The notes under the pieces: model-generated
Told to the model about the DNA's origin: nothing
Database searches by the model: none
What the model saw: the letters and a program-made list of their open reading frames with translations, nothing else
Program-made: the position numbers and the translations under genes
Assembly: GCA_006386115.1 (NCBI GenBank)
Contig: VFIW01000069.1
Coordinates: forward strand, 62,001 to 126,000
DNA from: Globisporangium splendens
Lineage: Eukaryota; Oomycota; Peronosporomycetes; Pythiales; Pythiaceae
Direction: 5' to 3'
Length of the DNA stretch: 64,000 bases
In this document: positions 42,395-54,559 of the stretch, piece after piece
Layout: each line of letters opens with the position of its first letter
Position numbering within the stretch: the first letter of the stretch is position 1

Positions 42395-45300
42395 TCACTC
42401 AATCGGTTGCAGGAGCACGCCGTAATCCTCCTGCACGATCGCTTCCAAACTCTCGTAGCAAATTGAAGCAGCATCCTTCTCGCCTTCACTCTCTAATTCT
42501 TTGTCGCCGCCTGCTTCGCCATTTCGTTGCTGCTGCTGAAATTCGGGACTTCTCAGACACGCAGCGTGGATCAGTGGGTTGCTTGCGTCCATTTTGAGCC
42601 GGTCACGCAGGATCTTGCCCACATACTTGCTGCTGCTATTGCTACCACGCGAAGAGGACGTGTACAGCCCCAACTGCTGCAAACAGAGCACGAAAGCATC
42701 GGGGTTCGCGACGCGGACACATGCATTCTCGAACCAGCACACCTGCGCGTGCAGCATCTGTCGTGCCGTCGGGTCCAGAAACGACGCGTTCAATGCGAGC
42801 TCTGGCCATTCACGGTCATTTCCACTGCTTCCACGCATGATGCATTGCAGGAGATCGCGCTCCCTTTCATTCGTGAGCAGCGCGACAACCAGTGGCAGTG
42901 GAAGCTCCGAGCACCTCGAGAACATCGTGCCGAGCTTGTACTTTGGCGACTTGGTCTTGATGCTACTGCTGCGAGGTGTCTTGCCGATGGAGACGCACGA
43001 GGACGAGGACGAAGAAGGCTCAATGTGCGCAACGCAGCGGATTCGCGCACCGACTTGGTACGGCACGGCAAATAGCACCTCGTCTTCGCATCGATACACG
43101 AACCTAACCATGTCGGTCAGCGCAAACACGCCGCCACGGACATCCTGCAACGTGACGTGTTCGAGCTTTTGGGAATGGTGGTCGGCAAATAGCTCATTGA
43201 ATCGACGCGCGATCTCGCGGCACAGGAAGCCCACTTTCGCGCGGATTGATCGGGACCCGCAGACGGTACTCGTCGATCTGCATGAGCACACGTAGCACGT
43301 CGGGGAGTTTGGCCAAGAGTTCTTCGTGGAGACCAAATTCAGACAGTTGCGGTTCGTCAACGGATGCGGGGGTCATATCACCTTCCTGACCATCTGTATT
43401 TGCTTCTCTCCGATTGTCTTCTGCAGCTCTGTCTTCGGGATTTGCTTCTTTTGCTACTTCTTGGACTTCAACTTCGTCGCTAACTATTGAGCCTGAAGCA
43501 GCAGCACTGCCTTCTTCCTCCTGTTGTTCTTCATCGTTGGCGATTGGAGCGTGCTCTTTGTGACGATTATCGTCGTTTTCCTCTATTTCTTTTTCATGAC
43601 TGTCATGTCGCTCTTTGACAGGCGCAATACCACTACCACCACCATTACTGGCCGCTATCATTGATTCCGTCGCATCACCTTGTGTCAACGAACTACTGGA
43701 CGACGACTCGGATGCAGTTCTGGCAGCTCTCGTCTCATTTTCAGCAGCATGGTCGCCTCCGTCCACTTCATTCTTTCGACTGCTGCTGCTCTCTCGCCGC
43801 GGTTCCTGCTTGTCGCTCCCAATTTCGTCCAGGTGGAAGAGTTTCTTGCACGCAGTGTACGACGGCCTCACGAGCCGTGCGGCGGATTCCTTGGACTGAG
43901 TCGCGAGCCCGACAACCTCAGACTCAATTTGCTGTTGCTTGGCTTTGACAAAGTTCGTGAGCACGTTCGCCGCTGCAGCCATTTTCTTGGGGCTCATGAG
44001 ATCTTCGGAGACATGGCCAAACAGCGACGAGCTACTAGTGGTAGATGACGAATCTTTGCGTTTTTGGTGCGATTCTGAGGTGATCCCATCGTCGTGAGGT
44101 CCGAGTCTAGGCTTCAATTGCTTCCCGTTGCTGTTGCTTCCGCTGTGGATCCTGTCGTTGAACGCAGCGTCGCCACCGTTGTCGCTTGCTATTGGCTCAT
44201 CTATCTGAGATGGAATAGTAGAGCGTGGACCGATGCGACGTGATTGCGACTGGGCTAGAACATGGCGCCGGAAGTTTCGTTGAACAATTCGTGCCGCGCG
44301 AAGCCGTTCGCTGTCCTGACGCAACCATCGACGTTGCTGTTTGGTCAGTGGTCTATCTGGTGCAGACGATGAAGGTTCCTTCTCTTCGTCCACCACAGCA
44401 ACCTGAATTTCAACAGCCTGACCGTGGTTACTGTGTTCGTGGCCATCGCTATTTGCTGCTCCTGCTTTCGACAACGCCTCGTGCTGCCAGTGGAAAAAGC
44501 GAAGCCTGCGTGAATTGTACAGCGCGCGAAAGTCCAACGAACTCTGCAGCGACAAGTGACCCAGCTGATTATTCATCACAACGCTCACGAATTCGAACAG
44601 GTTCTTCATCCGCGCAACGTTAGTGTCACCACCGATAGACGCCAGTTGGGAGTCAACAAGTGTGAACTCCACCGCGCGGATCTCTAGGACGGCAAGGAAC
44701 AACGTTTGCGAGACGATGGACTTTTCGCCGCCACGACAATCGCTCCACAGTTTAGCCACGTATTGGAAGATGGGGTCGTCGACTTGGCAGCGGATCCTGT
44801 CGATTGACGCATGCACACTCACCTGAGCGTGGCAATTGACTCAAACGCGCTTACCATCCGAGAAACTCAACCGCACGCTAACGGTGTCAGCAGTCAGAAA
44901 CGACTCCATGGTTGGTTGCTGTTCGTTCTTGAGACTCGTGGCCATGCATGCCACGTGCTTGACCTCCGCAAGCACGCGATCTGGCCACCAGCTTGCACTC
45001 CTGTACGCTGTCCAGTTCTTCCTAAGTGACTCCGTACGGCGCGAGTCCCCAGTCGCCTTGGTTGCGGATTGATTTGCTGTGGAGGTCATCGTTTGAATGC
45101 AGCCGCAGCCTTGGATCGTACACTCGAGCATTTGGAACGCCAGAGGCAGCACGGGCACGAAGATTGCGTCACCGACGAACTCCTTCGACTCAGTCGTGAC
45201 GCGGAATTCCTGCATCGCCACACGGAATCGGCGTTCAGCGAGTTGCTTGCCCTTTATCACGTTGTCAGATGATCGCAGGAGCTGCTGGACCGTGTGGAAC

Positions 45301-45928
45301 AAGTGGTTGTCGAGCATGACTTCGAGTTCATCGAGCGCCAGAAGCAAGCGCAGCTTTGGGACAACGGAATTCACGGCTACCTCCACTTAACCTGTGCCAT
45401 CTTCGCCATTTGTTTCGCCGCCAATACTCTCGTCTGCATGGCTTGCATGCCGACTATGAAGTACTGTTGCCGCGCTGGAGGCTCGCGATTGCCTACTGCT
45501 GCACACTGTGGACGGTGTAGGAGAGCACATGGGGCCACACACATGGGTCTCAATGCTCTCGAGACGAATCTGCTGCAAGCACGTGCCGCACTTGATGAAC
45601 ACAGATTGCTCTTTCTCGTTCTGCGCATGATACGCTTCATTCAAGATGAGCGCCAGGTCGTTTTCAATGTGGCACTTGAGCGACTGCAGATATCACTTGA
45701 TGAACACGCTCTCACCGAGTTGCTTGAGCTGCATCACATCGTGGTCGGGCTTGAGGTAACTAAGGGCTTACCGATCCTGTGAAGCGTGATCTGCTGGCGG
45801 CTGAACTTGACATTGTTGAAGTCTCGAGGCAGCATGTCGTCGCGAAAGTTCTCGACCCAGTACTTGAGCTGCTTCTTCAGGTACTCCTTCATCATGGTCG
45901 TCGTCGACGCGGTGTTGGACGCCGCCAT
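42395..45928 (-). pseudogene. Long IQ-motif protein, unrecognised family, with frame breaks
   Basis: Start near 45928 (MAASNTASTTTMMKEYLKKQLKYWVENF), faintly like the first helix of lipid-transfer (chorein-type) proteins, but the match is weak. Parts: 45928-about 45780; about 45690-45590 (HIENDLALILNEAYHAQNEKEQ); about 45384-44850 (LRLLLALDELEVMLDNHLFHTV); 44822-43225 (IDRIRCQVDDPIFQYVAKLW, an IQ motif ARIVQRNFRRHVLAQ near residue 184, a long S/E-rich middle, LPDVLRVLMQIDEYRLRV); then about 43260-42395 (CREIARRFNELFADHHSQK, FVYRCEDEVLFAVPYQVGARIRC, to LLQPIE-TGA). The last two blocks are in different frames, consistent with a 1-nt insertion near 43225-43265. A TGA precedes YLQSLKC near 45670. 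Either a damaged gene or sequence errors; I cannot name its function. Confidence 0.45.
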
Positions 45929-46692
45929 CCTGCACTATGTGCGATGCGGATGGTACGCTATGTTGCCTTCTGGTGTCAATGCAGTAGAGTAGACGCCAGA
46001 AAAGAGGTCACCTTCACGCTCTAAATGGCTCCGCGTTTCCCATATGCCTGCAACTCGCCACCTTCTCGCACGCAAAGAGGTTACATTATTCCCAGCACAA
46101 ATGCGATCTTGAAAGGGCATAAAGCACATATTCCACCAATCGTAGGTCGATATGCATGCTTTTGACCAATAAACGCATGACGTTTTCGAATGTAATGGTT
46201 CTGATGGTCCAAATCTGAAGCGTAGCGAGTGGCTCGACTGCTGTCTGTGCGACCGCTTAGCGCAGTTCTTCGAGCTCATAATGGAGCGGATTTGCATGCT
46301 CTCTCATGCTTCCTCATTGTGCATTTCTGCTATCAACCACAGAAGCTGTTGTCAGGCACCGCACTGCCGCCTATTCACAGCGCTCTTGAACTTCTTTTTC
46401 TTTTTTCACAAGCCGGCGCTCTCTGCCGTTCTGATTCAGAATTTCTGGACCCTTTTTTCCCGCCAATTATAAAATGGTGGGCAGCTCTCCATTTTGGCGC
46501 CTTTGGATTGGCTGAAAATGCCTTTCAGTGGTTGCTTGTGAACCCATCCAGCTGCTCCATGCATCGGGGCACAAAAGAAAGAATCGCCACTTATTCAGCG
46601 CGCGCATCTCGCCAATTGCCGCTGCGTGTGCGCGTCTGTGCATGCCCATCGGAGCATACATTCACCTCCCACCAGTGCGACACTGAGTACCA
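45929..46692. promoter_or_regulatory. Divergent promoter region upstream of the IQ-motif gene and the PX gene
   Basis: About 760 bp without a supported gene. CCAAT-type boxes occur on both strands (for example GACCAATAAA near 46164 and GATTGGCT near 46507), and a TATAAAA lies at about 46468. Suitable for divergent promoters, but not proven. Confidence 0.35.
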
Positions 46693-48166
46693 ATGGCCAT
46701 CACTCCCATAGCAGTAGCGCGATTGCAGCTGCAAGCGGAGGCGACGCGGGAGGCGGCGGACGCGCGCATGGTGCTGGCGCTGCTCGATGCGCTCTTCCTG
46801 CTCGTCGGCGTGTTCTACGGTCTCCGCGTGCTCAAGCCCATCGCCAAGACGTACTTGTCCGAGATCGCGTTCCCTAGAGATGTACGTACGGTGTGCATGC
46901 ACTTGGCTTACAGTTGTTATGGATGATTAACGGATGTGTGCGTGTCTCTAGTTCTGTGTCAAGCTTGCGGCGTGTTTGTTGCTGTTTACGACCCATGGCA
47001 TCCAGTGGCTCTATGACGAATTGCTCGGCGGCACGTGGTATGTTGGTGGTGTCGATGCGATGACAGGACGGCGCTCGTCGATTGTGGACCTCAATGCGCT
47101 CTTTGCTGGGACTGAAGCGCTTGTGTGGGGCATGGCGACGGCGATCCTGTGGATGGAGTACCGTCGCAGCATGCCGCCGTCCGCGTACCTGCGCATGTTC
47201 TGGTTGGTGCAGTGGATTGCTGCGCTCTACGGAATGCTCGTGTTCCAGTCGTTTTCGTTCAAGCGGCCCAATGCGCCGCTCTTGGTCGTCGTTGTCGACG
47301 GTATGCGCTTCGTCACGAAGACGATCCTCGCAGTGTGCTGCTTCGTGCCACCGACGCCGATTACCGTCGATCTTGTCTCGTTTCCTACTGAAGTGCTCAC
47401 GCCGTCGGCGCTGCTGCACTCGCAAAACTACCAACGGCAATTCACTAATCTTGCCACCTACGGCTCGTTCCGTGACCCCTATGAATGGGTACGTGTCTTG
47501 CCTGTGGCGCGGCTCTGTTTTTTCCTGCATTCCTAATCATTTGTATGTTTTTTTCGTATGCAGGCGGAGGGTAATGGAGCCGACAAGATCGTCGGAGACG
47601 ATCCACTGGCAATGCGAGATGACCTGGAGCGGTCAGCATCCACACGGAGCTCCAGTGCGCCAGCGATGCTGCTGGTCACGATCCCGTCGTCGACGACCTC
47701 GATCTGGGGCAAGAACCAGTTCGTCTCGTACAAGATCGTCGTTCAAACCGAGGACGACATGTGGACACTGCGGCGCCACTATAACGACTTTGTCGCGCTC
47801 CACGACACGCTCCCCGACGAGGTCCGCGACGCGTGTGAGCTCCCACGTGACGACTCGGTAGCGGCCACGACAGTCTCAAGGGCACACGCGCGTAAGTTTC
47901 TGTCCTGGAAAAACCGACCGCGGTCCATGAAATCCAAGCTCGAGAGTTACCTGCGCATAGTGCTGAGCCACCCAGCGTTCGAGCCGAGTGCGTCCCAGGG
48001 CATGTGTGACTTTCTGGATATGGTAAGTGCAAATCTCTCATTCTTTCTCGCTGAGGTGAATTTGTTCAAAGCCTCTGTCTGGCATGTGGCTTATCCGGCT
48101 TGCTCTTTGTAGGAATATATGGAGGAAGCGCTGGTGCGGTCGTACCACTCAGCACCGCGCATTTAA
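46693..48166 (+). CDS. PX-domain protein with N-terminal membrane segments
   Basis: Four exons: 46693-46879, about 46953-47487, about 47563-48020 and about 48112-48166 (donors GTACGT, GTACGT, GTAAGT). About six or seven hydrophobic helices fill the first 200 residues (MVLALLDALFLLVGVFYGLR, LAACLLLFTTHGIQWLYDE, LVWGMATAILWM, WLVQWIAALYGMLVF, LLVVVVDGM), reminiscent of the N-terminal membrane module of ABCC-type transporters. A PX phosphoinositide-binding domain follows: SIWGKNQFVSYKIVVQTEDD, TLRRHYNDFVALHDTLPDEV, then RPRSMKSKLESYLRIVLSHP. RRHYNDF carries the conserved R-R-Y-x-x-F lipid-pocket pattern. It ends HSAPRI-TAA. It would dock by PX on PI3P-containing membranes and be membrane-anchored as well. 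Role inferred: endosomal or vacuolar trafficking. Confidence 0.75.
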
Positions 48167-48400
48167 AACATCATCTCGTGCCATGGATGTTAATGTTATC
48201 GATTGAGTGATTCACGTCAGTCTTCGTTTCACGGCGAACTGTGGCAATCGCCAACGACTTTGACAAAAGTTAACCAGCTTCACGCGCACTGGAAAGCCCT
48301 ACTGACGCATATTTAATCGGCTAAGCGGTGGAACGATAAGACAAACCTCGACACTCGGACGCAATCTGGAGACTGGGAAAAAAGGATGATCCAGTTAGTT

Positions 48401-51400
48401 TCATGACCGACTCGAGATCGATGGGTACGCGATTTCGCACGAGTTAACAGTCTTTGCGAACCGCAGCGAGTTGAGCGTTTCGTCGCGGTGCTGCTGCAAC
48501 GGAGACAGGTTGCAGATCATCAGTGTCTTGCTGTCTCCGCCCAGCGACGGACTCAAGAAATGCGTCAGCTTCGAGTCCCGGAACGGAACATGAGCAGCCT
48601 ATTATAAACAGATAAAAACAGCACGAGACTCAGTATGCGGACCACACTCACAGGCTAGAGCGTTTTGCGTTTTCATACCTTTTTCGCGAGCGCACAGATC
48701 ACATTGCCTAGTGAGGAAAGGCTCTTGTTGATCGCCTGGGCTTCCTTCAAAAGTTCTCGATCGTTCCCACTTCCGGAACTTTTCAATCGTTCCGAGCCCT
48801 AATGAACCCGTAATAACACAGAAAAACAACGATCAGATGTGCGTCAGTCAACCAAATTCATTTGCATCCGCAGCACCGATTGCATACGCTCTAATGGTCA
48901 CTTACCGCAAGATCCACTAAATGGACAACACCGAGTCGGCGATCTCCCGTCAATGAGTTCACGCCATTCATTCTTTACAATTTCAAACAGATGCAAACAA
49001 AATGTGTTGGTTCTCGGACAACGACGAGAGGTAAACGCGGCTGTGGCTCCAATAGGTTGCTCACGTACCGGAATGTGATCACGCAGTGGCTTCGAGACGA
49101 GCGATCGTTCATGTTCGTCGCTTTGGTCGACCGCTTTGACATGGCTTTCTGCAACAGCTGCCACGCATCGAGTTCATTGATAACTGTGTGGATACACGAA
49201 TTCGCGATCGCTGGCTTCCCCTCAGCATCCAGACGGAGATCGACCTTGTCGGCTGACTGTAAGCACAAATAAAAAGAAAAGCGCAGCATTAAGTGAGTGC
49301 ACTATGGATTGGTGCAAAGCACACAAGGCAGGTGACAATAACAGCACATACCCCTGCAGGCGCCAGCAAGTCTCGCAGCGTCTCGTTGTAGATCTCAATC
49401 ATCTCCAAACTGACCGTGAACTCCCAGCCGCTGGAGCGCAAATCGGCGATCGTCGCAAAAATGTGCATGATCGCGCGGCCCACAATGCCCATGTGGGACG
49501 ACGGCTCCATCGTCGCGAACCCTGCGCTGTCTTCTCGGCCTTGCATCGTATACGTTTTGCCCGAGCTAAGTAGGTGTTGGATGATAGCGTTAGCTTTATG
49601 ACAAACTTGTAACCTTGACAAAATAGAGAGAGAGATCGCACACCCTGTTTGCCCATACGCAAAGATGCACACATTGTAGCCATCCAGCGCCGATTGCACC
49701 AATGCCGAGACCTCAAGAAACACTTCTTCTTGACTGCACGAGCTGTTGAACACGAGGTCAAAGTCAAAATTGTACTTCTTCACCGCATCGCGACCGCCAT
49801 TCTGGCCATAGCTGATGTGCGACTTTGTGCTCGCGGCGAGCTCAATCTGTCGTCGTTCATCATTGTAGTCCGGGAAGCTGAAGATCTAGTCCAAGTAACA
49901 GCACGAACAGAAATTTGAGCTTTAGCAAACGGAAAAGCTGAGGATGGAGTTCACAACATCCCATGAAATGGCACGAAACGCACCTCTTCGTTGCCAGCAC
50001 TGCTCATCTCATGACGAAGGACAGGGCGGACGCGGCAAAACACTCGAATATTTCCCTTGAGTTCCATTACCTACGTGAAAAACACGCAATAATGCGTTGA
50101 CATCCAAGCTTCAAACTGTGTCTTGGCCAGCCAAAACAAACCCCAAATACAGCACCTACGTACCTTGTTGTGAAGACTCCGTCGCACAATCTCCGCTTGG
50201 AAGAGACGCTTTTCCATAAACACCGTCTTCTCCCGGAAATTCGTTTCGGCGTCTTGCAACTCGCGCTCTTTCTCCTCGAGATCATACTCGAGATCGCTGA
50301 TTCTCGATGCTCGTCGGATCAGTTCTTGATTGCTCTCCGCCAGTTCGGATTCGACACGTGCGAAATGCTTCTCTTGTTCGCCCAAGGATGCCAGTTGCGC
50401 ACGCATGGCACGAAGCTCTGACTCCAATTGTGCGATATACTGCTGTTGCTCGCTCGCCGTCTTGCGCTGCGATTCGATGATCGACGCAGATTTGGCTTCT
50501 TTCTCAAACGACACCTTAAGCAGATTCTTCAGTGCGCTGACCTCATTACGGAGATGGTCTCGGTCAGCAACCAGAGCCGCGGTCTTTTTCTCATCGCGGG
50601 ACGCAGATGTCAATAACTCGGCCTTCTCCTGTTCCCACTGGCCATGCAATACCGAGACTTGCTTCTCAGTTTGCTGCAATCCATTCGAAAGTGCCTCTCG
50701 TTGCGACTCAGACGCTGCATACAGTTGCTGGGCATCAGCAAGTTTACCGTTCATGGCAGTCAACTGATCATGCAAAAGCTTCTGCTGCCGCACCATCGCG
50801 TCGACTTTCGAGTTCATTGTCGACAAGTGCTCCTCGAGCGCCTTCTTCTCTTGCATTTGAACCTCGAGGTCCTGTTTTAGCGCTGCATACTCTGCATCTT
50901 CTCGTAGCGACGTCTCCATCGCAGTCGCGCTATCACGCGCACACGCAGCATGAGACAACTTGATCTCGTTCATGGCGCGTACCGACTCGTCTCGCTCGTC
51001 GTGGAGATGCGAGATGATCGCGTCGCGCTCCCCAAGTTGCTGCACCAAGACGCCGACTTCGCGGCACAACGACTGTATCCGCTTTTCCTGCTTGTTGCCT
51101 CCTGGGATGCTCATAATCTAACAAAGCATCCAATTAGTTTGGCCGCTCGCATATACAGCACTAAAGCTAAAGTCCGCACATCCTGATAGTCTCGTACCTC
51201 ATTTTGGTTCATGGTCTCAATGATCCGCTCCTGGGTGTGCACCTTGGACCGCAAGAGCTCCACTTCAGTGGTCCAATCCGCGCGCACGGTCTCCAAGTTC
51301 TTCACCCGTCTCGCCATCGCGACCAGCAGACCATACGTATCAATGTAACGCTAGCACAACCACACAAACAGGCATTAACGTACTGACAGCTCCATACACT

Positions 51401-52536
51401 GTTCAACGATAAAGCCCAAGTCAGAGTCACACGCACCTTCTTGTACAGGAAAGCTCGCTCCTTGTCCGATTTCGCACGCAGCGCTCGCTCTTCGTCTTCG
51501 AGATCTCGGCCGAGGAACTCCATCGACATCGCTGGCGAGAACGACTCGCCACTCGTGAACGGCACATTTAACACGGATGACGCGTCCTTCCAGCTTTTCT
51601 GGTTCCCACCTCCTTCGGACGACGAGCTCTCGTTCTGCTTCCTCTGCATCCATACATGCGTTTCATTCGACATCAGTATCCACCACGTCATTTTGCTTCT
51701 CACAACAAGCAAAAAGCAAATCCAAGAATTCGCGAACAAAAGATGATAGGTCGCACCTTGTCACTGGAGTCTACTCCGAGCGATGCGACTGAGTCAGCTT
51801 CTAGTGTTGGCTGCCGGGATTTGTTTGATCGATTGTGACGTGGCGGAGAGAAATCCATCGTGAACATCTGACCGGACGACTCGCCATCGTTGGACTGGTT
51901 GTTGGCGCTTCCATCGCCGTCGGCATCCCGACCACTACTGAATACACGTCGAGCAAGAGGTTGCTGCTTGGCGTCTTTCGGTCGTTGCTGCTGCACAGCT
52001 TTACTGCCACTGGACGGCATCGAACGATTGCCACCTTCTTCCTTCTGTCGCCGCCACGCGTCCAGCTTCTCTTGTCGCGACACGAGCTTCTCCTGGCCGT
52101 TGTTATCGACTTCATCGTTGTTGTTGCTGCTCTCTGCTGGAGCCCCAAACAGCGCGTCTTCCATGTCATGATCCGTTCCGCCTCGGTAGTTGTTGTCCAT
52201 CGTGACATCCTCTGCAAACGCCGCGAGAGCACTGGACGCATCAGCTTTACCAGGAAGAGCTCTGTATCCATTCGCGCTGTTGGCTCCATCAAGACTGCGT
52301 CGCGTGCGCGGTTTCTGAGTCGCGTTCGCGCCGCTGCCTCCTCTCCCCCCAGCACCATTGCCACGTCGTGGCACATCAGATCCGTTCGCACGATTCGCTG
52401 CTGCATGCCGCACATCGGGCGTCGCGAGCTCCGCAAAGTGGCTCAGGATATGTCCGTTGCCGGCTTCGTAGAGCGATCCTCGACCAGACGTCGCGGCGCC
52501 TGCGTGCGAAGGCCGTTGCGCCGTCGGGAGCACCAT
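48401..52536 (-). CDS. Kinesin-14 (C-terminal motor)
   Basis: Minus-end-directed spindle kinesin. The start at 52536 ([13 protein letters not shown]) opens a low-complexity basic/asparagine-rich tail (possible microtubule-binding second site). A coiled coil follows (about 51,320-50,170; [38 protein letters not shown]). The class-defining neck [14 protein letters not shown] lies at about 50066-50026. The motor has [11 protein letters not shown], then the P-loop GQTG|SGKT split by an intron near 49640-49570. [15 protein letters not shown] (switch I), VHLVDLAGSER (switch II), [21 protein letters not shown] and [22 protein letters not shown] follow, then the end SISSRS-TGA at 48401. At least eight introns of about 60-110 nt were seen. 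The order [27 protein letters not shown] places it in the KIFC/Ncd group. Confidence 0.87.
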
Positions 52537-53200
52537 GTTTGGAATCGCAGGCCACACAGACACACAGAGAAAGAACAGCAGGCTGCAATGCAACACCACA
52601 GACGCACCTACTGACTCGTTCTGTCAACCCACAGAAGCACAGCAATTCGTGTGGATCGCCAATGGAGCGAGTCTCCAGCGCTCCTCGTCCTCACGAGCAG
52701 TCGCTCTTCTCTTCCGCTTGACCCGCTTGATAGGAAAAATGGAGGACCAGCATTCTGCAGCCACCTCAACATACGCTAACAACCGTTGACTTACGGTGCA
52801 ACATCCGCTAACATCCGCTAACATCCAGTCAAAAAGCGCGGGAAATACAGCACATGTCGCGCCAAATTGTGGATCCTGGACATTCGAAAATATGTGCAGC
52901 ACACTTGGATGGACGCTGGGACGAATGCTGCAGTCATTACGTCTATGTCGGCAGGCATCAATGCAGTTGCGTTGGTCGTATGGCCCATAATCTTGTGCAA
53001 GTAGTGATGGCTTACGGGTCACTAACTAAGGTGTGTGTGAGAATCATAGAGCTCCACAACCGGAACGACTGGCAGCAAGCAATGCTGCAACAGGATTCAT
53101 CGCCACACATGCTGCCATGGAATGCGCAACTGGGAAACAACAAACCGCATATACGTAAACACAAAGGATTCGTATATTCTGTACAAAGCACGTTTTGTTT
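52537..53200. promoter_or_regulatory. Intergenic region with an E2F-like site upstream of kinesin-14
   Basis: About 660 bp. Three near-direct repeats of CTAACATCC-type units lie at about 52799-52827. Immediately beyond them is GCGCGGGAAA (52836-52845), the reverse complement of TTTCCCGCGC and a perfect E2F/DP core, about 300 bp upstream of the kinesin-14 start. Two CCAAT/ATTGG boxes were not evident. The right half, towards ARP4, shows nothing recognisable. Confidence 0.4.
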
Positions 53201-54559
53201 CTACGAGAACCGCTGTGCGCAAATCGCATGTGCGCCGACTTCTTCATATTCTCGTTTAGAGACCCAGAGTTGCTGGAACGAACCGAGCGACGCGAGGATC
53301 GAGCCGCCGATAAACACACTAAACTGCCGCTCGATCTTCATGACATTCGTGAACCGCACTTTAAACGTACTCGGCACCATCGCGGTCAACTCGGCATGCA
53401 AGCGCTCGGTGAGTCCGTTCGTGAGACTCCCGCCGCCACATAAAATAATGTTGCTCAGCATATCGCGACGCAGATCCGCATCGCACAATTGCACTGCGTC
53501 GTACAACATCTTGTGCAGCCCCTTCGCCAACGTCTTTGTTGCGGCAGCAGCGTGCTGCTCGGTCTTCACGATCGCGCCGCCACCATCTGCGAAATTCTTT
53601 GGATGCAAGAGGAGCTCGGCGACTTCGTAGCATTCGCGATCCAGCACCACGGTTTTGCCGTCCGGGAGCTCATATCGCTGCTGGATGCCTGCCATGGCGC
53701 TGCTTTCATCCGTCGTGTCATTCGTCAGGGCTGTAAGCGACATCGCACACGTTTCTTCACGCATGTTGCGGAAGATCTCGGACTTCATGAACTTTAAATA
53801 ACTGCCAGGCATCAGAGGTGGTGTGATCAACTCCGTGGGCAATGCAATCGTCTCGAGCTTGCCGTGCGCATTGAGCTTCCTCGTGAAGCAGCATCGCGGC
53901 CAGACTTCGAGCGTGGGGTTCTTTTTCGCCACCACGTACTCGAGATACGCCGACAACTGGTTGCACCCCACGGATGAGTACTGCGCGGGGCGCTGCAAAT
54001 GGTATCCATCGAATACAGGTACAACGCGGGTCGCACCTGCACCAACCTCCGCGATCAGCGCACACGACCGACCGAATGAAAACGCGTCCAAAACCGCATC
54101 TTTCGCCATATAGAACGCTGGCACCTCAAACTTTTCAAACATCATCTCCAAGTACTTTTCCGCGTCTCGGTTCGCGGCATTCTGCAGCGCGTCGTTCGCG
54201 AAACACGACGCCGCCGACGTGATCACCGGGTGCTCCTTCGGGTCGATGTGCAGGTTCTCAAACGCGTACTTCCAGATCTGCTCCAGCGCCTCCCAGTTCG
54301 CGACCGCGCACGCCTCGATCGGGTGCAGCACGTCCACGTCTCGCGCATGGTACAGGTCACCGAGCACGTACGGAGACTTGGCCGGATCAGTAGCAGCAGC
54401 GGCGGTGCTTCCGGACTGCGGGTGCACGGGCACCGGCGGCTTCTTGCCTACGAGCGTCGGCACCACGAGCGTCGGCGTGTCTTCGCCCGCGAGCCCGAAC
54501 TTGCTGCGGCTTGTGCCCACGTCGCCCACGACTGCTTCCACATCGTCCCCACAATACAT
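53201..54559 (-). CDS. Arp4-type actin-related protein
   Basis: Nuclear actin-related protein, shared subunit of INO80/SWR1/NuA4-type chromatin remodelling and acetylation complexes. Single exon, 452 residues. The chosen start MYCGDDVEAVVGDVGTSRSK matches the Arp4/BAF53 N-terminus better than the upstream ATG at 54643. Actin-fold blocks: GDVGTSRSKFGLAGEDTP (phosphate-1-like), EHPVITSAASCFANDALQNA, AEVGAGATRVVPVFDGYHLQ (phosphate-2-like, with E instead of D), NIILCGGGSLTNGL, and GGSILASLGSFQQLWVSKREYEE at the C-terminus. The Asp-to-Glu change suggests weak or no ATPase activity, as in several nuclear Arps. TAG stop at 53201-53203. Confidence 0.82.
   Translation of the reverse strand: MYCGDDVEAVVGDVGTSRSKFGLAGEDTPTLVVPTLVGKKPPVPVHPQSGSTAAAATDPAKSPYVLGDLYHARDVDVLHPIEACAVANWEALEQIWKYAFENLHIDPKEHPVITSAASCFANDALQNAANRDAEKYLEMMFEKFEVPAFYMAKDAVLDAFSFGRSCALIAEVGAGATRVVPVFDGYHLQRPAQYSSVGCNQLSAYLEYVVAKKNPTLEVWPRCCFTRKLNAHGKLETIALPTELITPPLMPGSYLKFMKSEIFRNMREETCAMSLTALTNDTTDESSAMAGIQQRYELPDGKTVVLDRECYEVAELLLHPKNFADGGGAIVKTEQHAAAATKTLAKGLHKMLYDAVQLCDADLRRDMLSNIILCGGGSLTNGLTERLHAELTAMVPSTFKVRFTNVMKIERQFSVFIGGSILASLGSFQQLWVSKREYEEVGAHAICAQRFS

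Noticed and set aside
52799..52827. Short CTAACATCC repeats as a CRISPR-like or telomeric array
   Set aside because: Only about three short units without spacers of regular length; a eukaryotic genome with no cas-like genes.
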